A stretch of DNA of 64,000 bases, taken from assembly GCA_032719365.1 (NCBI GenBank), contig CM064872.1, positions 48,964,252 through 49,028,251 on the forward strand, written 5' to 3'. The notes beneath the pieces were generated by a model, which saw only the letters and a list, made by a program, of their open reading frames with translations, did not search any database and was not told where the DNA came from. Both the position numbers and the translations under genes were made by a program. Below, piece after piece: positions 59,838-64,000 of the stretch. This DNA is from Prinsepia uniflora. Lineage: Eukaryota > Streptophyta > Magnoliopsida > Rosales > Rosaceae. Position 1 is the first letter of the stretch; the number at the start of each line of letters is the position of its first letter.

Positions 59838-62428
59838 AACCTTCCCTCCTTAATTAATTTCGTCCTCGAAATTCCAACCGACCTAATCCAACCGTTCTTC
59901 CCTCCTTAATTAGTTCCGTTCTTGAAACTCCAACTATCCTGATTCCACATCCAGCTCGTGGAAAGTAGAATCAACCTCAAAATACATGTACGATAGTACA
60001 CCCACTAACCAGAACAATCCTTACTCGTCTGCAGCCAGACGTACCGCTAACATCCATGTCGTATCGACTACGTTCGACCACGTCGAATGACAGTAGTCAT
60101 ACGTTCTGAATTGACACTACCTGTCAAATCCACCAAGTCACTGACACAAACACTCGAAGGTTCCTTCCTCAACCACCCAACAATCCTGATGTCTACTCCC
60201 ACCGGAAGTCATCAGACCTCATTGATCGACTCACGCTGACACCTTCGACAAACTGTCACCACTTGACAGTCGTCAGTCGCAAACTGATATGACCCACACT
60301 CGTGGGTACACTAACCACAAGCATTTCACTCGACCTGTGTGTAACTAGACCCATCAGAAATACCATGACCCAATGCACGGTATCCAATGTCCAGTTCACG
60401 AACCCGACTAATCCAATGGTATCGGAACTAAGCCGACTACCAACACGCTCTCCAACGTACCACCGGTATCTCCTATATACCGTCACCAGGCACGACAAGT
60501 CTGCCTAGTATCGTACCTTAAACAACATACAAGGTACGTACAACTACCCATCAATCCACCTACAACCACCTAGGTTGTAGCCAATCACGTTTCTACTATG
60601 GAGTCCATTTGTCCAAATCCGAATCCGCAATTTCGTAAGAAATCTCGAATCCAAACCCAGAAATCATATCCATATCATGTCCAAATTCGAATCCGAAATC
60701 ATCATTCCGTAAGCTAGCATTTGGAATAACCATTCCGAACCCAAATCCATAAAGGAAAATCTACAGTCAAGCTCTAGACTCAAATCCTGAATCGTCACCC
60801 AGAATCCGATTCCAAAACCCAAATACAGAAATCCTCTTTCAAGTTCCAAAATCAAATCCTGAATCATCATCCAGACATCTGATTCCAAAACCTGAAATCT
60901 CGTTCTCGTCTACCGAGACGCACCATATCCGAACCTATCGGATACCTATTCGACCGATTACCACAACACAATCGATTGACTTCATAGGGAAGCCCATCAC
61001 AACATCACACACAACACCAAGTCTGACAAAACCCGACTTCGTCAGACACCTACTCCTCGGACAACTACTCAGGCGAGTAGTAAGCCATATGGGATTTACC
61101 TCGAAAAGAAGTTCAGTCCCATCATCCTCACCTCCAACATCCAGGTAAGAGTGATATACTCTCCACCTATCTGGATCATCCAAATCACGATCCAGATCCA
61201 ACACTACGTCAACCGACCATAGACGTCACGATCCCCGATCGTCACGACGTCCAAAGTCCTCAACCATTTCCCACATCTAAATAGATTAGTCAACGACAAG
61301 ACACGCCGAGACCGTGGGTTCTCACTAATTTTCTCGTATCGATCCTTGTCATTCCACCGAGGAAAATCAAAGATGATACAAGACTATGACATCAAAATTC
61401 ATCCTATGTGAATACAACCAAACTCGCTGCATTCACCACGTCACGTAAACCAACCTCGTCTGCCACCAAGCAGAAAATGAGAAATCCGAGTCACCTAATA
61501 CACGATCAGTGTACTAGTGACAACCAACAACATCTACATCATCAATATCATCTACCACCATCAATTATGGTAGAACCTGAGAAGTCACCCAAACGACTTC
61601 GACATACCCAATACCAATGCGGAAAACCCGCATTCCACTCGTCACCTCATTCGCAACCTCTCGCGATTCCGAAGTTCCAATAAGATTGGAAACAACGTAC
61701 CCAGACATCAACCACTTGTACCCTAACTATCCGTGATCCACTCCCGAACCACAGATATCGAACATATGCCCATCTCGATGGAGTCACACCCCGATCCGTA
61801 ACTCATCGTCATCACGATCACCGGCACCAGTACCAGCGCTAGTACCAGCACCACGCACTATCACCAAAACTAGTGTCAGTATCAACACGCCGTGTGCAAA
61901 ACTGACACCCTGGATCTCCGCTCATACCGAGCGACGATCGCGTACCTCTGCTCGCATAGGAGAAACTCTGTCTCCCTCGTACCTGATAACTCTGGGTACA
62001 GTCACCCTGACAACTCATGCGAGAAAAGGAAAACATTCCCCGAACGTCCCCGATCCCCCAACAATCGTAACTATAACCACTCTCGGTAGTAGCGCCTACC
62101 CCACACTCGTGCAGACCTAACTACCAGACATTGCTATATCCAGACTCCGTATCCAACGGAATCAATCGCCCGTACCAACTACTCTGTATCCCACTCAGGG
62201 ATTCCATCGACAAGTACCAACCCTGGTAACCTGTCCAACCAAACTCTAACCAGTCGCAACTCGACTAAACCATTGTCGTCTACCAGGTCATCCACGACTG
62301 TAGTTGTACCAACAATCCATCACAACTAATGTAGCACGACAACCTACTAGGTCTAACCGATAAGTACAACCTCGACTGCGAAGTGCAGTCCCCACACTAG
62401 CTGACATGACTAGACCGACTAACGAATG
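59838..62428 (-). other. LARD interior, third copy, truncated
   Basis: Collinear with the LARD-1 interior from the PPT to about 14605 of that copy. It stops abruptly at 62428 before the primer site. No coding domains. Confidence 0.85.
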
Positions 62429-62549
62429 TGGCGTACTCTGATAGCCCGGGAGGGCAAAGGTCGAAAATATCCCTTGTCTGACACTTCGTGTCAGACGGGA
62501 GCAGGGTCATCCCGCACTAATCCCGGGGGGATTGGGATGGGTCCTGTCA
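62429..62549 (+). repeat. LTR 3' end fragment, plus strand (121 bp)
   Basis: It ends GGGTCCTGTCA and carries the terminal hairpin arms GTCTGACAC and GTGTCAGAC at 62476-62496. Its orientation is opposite to the element around it. Confidence 0.8.
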
Positions 62550-62631
62550 GGTCATACCAATCACAAGGGTAAAAGCGTCAATTCACATATTAAATTATAA
62601 TATTAAAATCCTCAATTTCCGGGGTGTTACA
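62550..62631 (-). repeat. LTR 5' end fragment, minus strand (82 bp)
   Basis: The minus strand starts TGTAACACCCCGG at 62631 and is AT-rich after that, unlike the LARD U3. Confidence 0.65.
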
Positions 62632-62636
62632 GTCCA
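62632..62636. repeat. Target duplication GTCCA, right
   Basis: It matches 56806-56810. Confidence 0.88.
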
Positions 62637-63903
62637 GGCTGGTCTGGTCCAGTCTGAATCGGCGTGTCCGATTTTCTGCCATTTTTAGCCCAATTTCAAC
62701 TCTTTTTTATTCTATTAGTTTCGTCCCCTCATTTCTACCTGATTTTCAATTTCAAAATTGAGAATAGGAACTGGAATGTACTTCCTCGATCATCCTTCAA
62801 TCCTTCAATTTTGTCCCCTCTATTCTCACGACTCCAGTCACCTCAGTCCTCCCTTTCAAGTCTAATAGTTTCCTAACAACGTCCATAACCTCACTATATC
62901 AATCAATTTGAGTCATAAGCATCAAAACATAAAGTGTCATTTTCGAATCCTTGACTTACCAGTCACGGGTTCCACGACCACCAGCCATGGCAGGCTTCGA
63001 TACTAGGCTCTCTTGTCTCCCTTAAACCTCAGAAACCTCATCCTATGCACCAAATCAATCAATAATGAAGAAATCATCATGTGCCATTTGAATCTCAACA
63101 AGGATGCTCACGGGTCGTACCTTCTTTTCTACCACCACTGTGCACGACGGTCTTCTACGGTATCACCACCACATTCCTCATCGTCTATCCTCCAGTTCTT
63201 GTTCACAACTCAGGGGCAAACAATCACCGTGGAGAGTGAGGGGATCAAGTGTTCCTCACGGGTCCCCTATTTTTGTTTCTACACCATGCACACACACATA
63301 TTTTTTTAAACCGATTTGAAGGTGGTGAGAAAGTTCTACCACCATCCAGGATAAGCCAGGTGTCGACAATCTTGTGGGCACAATTCCCAAGATAGCCACA
63401 TGTCCCAATCTGCCTCAATTTGACCAAAATGCCCTTTATCGCACAAATTACCATTTTTCCCCCCGTACGTTGATACCAAGAACTAAACCGTCCCACGTCC
63501 AATGGCAATGTGCCACCTGTCATTGTACTCAGGGGATCGAGACCTACCTAACGGTCCTCGAATTACCTGATAATAACTTGACATATAAAAAGTCAACCAT
63601 TTGCCCCTTTTTAACCAAATTGCCAAAATACCCTCAAACTTCCGAACATCATAACATCTTCCTCGAATGTCGGAATCGGACGTGCCACCTGTCTATGAAC
63701 TCGTGGCGTCCTGAACTATGTCACAGTCATCGGTCAAAGTCCATTTGACAGCCCGAACCAAAAGTCAACCTTTTTGCCCATTCTAGGGGCAAAATCGTCA
63801 TTTCGCACCATCCGTCCGAAAGTACCCAACTAATCACTGATTAACTTCACTAATCTGTCATTAACCACTAATCTAATCCCGATTTACAGGACGGGTCGTT
63901 ACA

Positions 63904-63908
63904 TGTTC
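63904..63908. repeat. Target duplication TGTTC, right
   Basis: It matches 55008-55012; the host LTR resumes here. Confidence 0.9.
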
Positions 63909-64000
63909 CATGGAGGTTAGATAGGTGTTTAACCTTCGTATTGCACATGGGTTAGACGGGAGCATGACTTATCCCTTAATCCTGGGGGATTGGGGGTGGG
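63909..64000 (+). mobile_element. Continuation of the plus-strand host LTR
   Basis: It resembles the terminal ~100 bp of the LTR at 55013-55120 (reverse strand), with TTAGACGGGAGCATGACTT, and runs off the window just before the expected LTR end. Confidence 0.85.

Larger units (their letters stand above)
56811..62631 (-). mobile_element. Chimeric LARD-type element, minus strand
   Basis: Ends TGACAAGACCC and GGTGTTACA are flanked by GTCCA (56806-56810 and 62632-62636), so the outer boundaries behave as one insertion. Inside, the 3' LTR is composite (56811-59837), the interior is LARD-like but truncated (59838-62428), and the 5' LTR is reduced to 82 bp (62550-62631) next to an LTR end in the opposite orientation (62429-62549). 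Confidence 0.8.
55013..63903 (-). mobile_element. Solo LTR, minus strand, itself interrupted
   Basis: The two pieces 55013-56810 and 62637-63903 (about 3.07 kb together) make one LTR with ends TGACACGACC and GGGTCGTTACA. TGTTC flanks both sides (55008-55012 and 63904-63908). It carries GTGAGTGGAC 55279-55288, GAGT..ACTC and GGGT..ACCC hairpins 55705-55990, GTCCACTCAC 56456-56465 and the GC hairpin 56753-56771. The small ORF near 55416-55718 is repeat-derived. The right piece ends with a U3 duplicated-unit region near 63480-63790. Confidence 0.9.

Overview
This window looks like nuclear DNA of a flowering plant, probably a eudicot and probably heterochromatin. It is almost wholly made of nested LTR retrotransposons. 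I found no intact host gene, rRNA, tRNA or CRISPR array. The organism call rests on the element types (chromodomain Ty3/gypsy, Ty1/copia, Tat-like and Athila-like pieces), plant-type tRNA-Met primer sites and plant-like splice and TATA signals; I cannot name the species.

Layout. 1-1419 is the start of a minus-strand gypsy LTR, and 1420-2912 is a decayed copia gag-pro-integrase stretch. 2913-6575 is the tail and LTR of an Athila/Tat-like element with a TATA box and AT-rich repeats. 6576-25225 is a Tekay/Del-type chromovirus with a truncated 5' LTR, gag-pro-RT-RNaseH-integrase-chromodomain broken by stops and frameshifts, and a complete 3' LTR. Its gag is split by a complete minus-strand element (8569-18225, target duplication CATAC) with two ~3 kb LTRs and a 3.46 kb interior without coding domains, a LARD. 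25226-26555 is a second Athila/Tat-like tail. 26556-34356 is a plus-strand LARD of the same family with a truncated 3' LTR.

34357-44522 is the 3' part of a Tat-like element carrying an antisense, intron-containing coiled-coil gene upstream of its 732 bp 3' LTR. The gene is broken by two solo LTRs (35495-38471, TSD GGTCA; 40127-43297, TSD TTATG). An AT-rich block (44523-53258) follows, split by a solo LTR (46435-50134, TSD AAAAT); it ends in a minus-strand copia LTR (53259-53718) with a primer site. From 54236 to the end there is a three-level nest: a plus LTR, cut by a minus solo LTR (55013-63903, TSD TGTTC), itself cut by a chimeric LARD-type element (56811-62631, TSD GTCCA).

The most interesting pattern is inside the long gypsy LTRs. 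Across several LTR families, the region between a GTGAGTGGAC box and its exact reverse complement GTCCACTCAC is filled with short 'word-loop-antiword' mini-hairpins. Their two arms change together (AGCGTC..GACGCT beside AGCATC..GATGCT; GAGT..ACTC against GGGT..ACCC). A splice-donor-like site lies upstream and a pyrimidine tract plus CAG/GT lies just after the second box, so the whole module has the look of a structured intron inside the LTR. It is seen in LTRs of both the coding chromovirus and the non-coding LARDs, and I know of no description of it.
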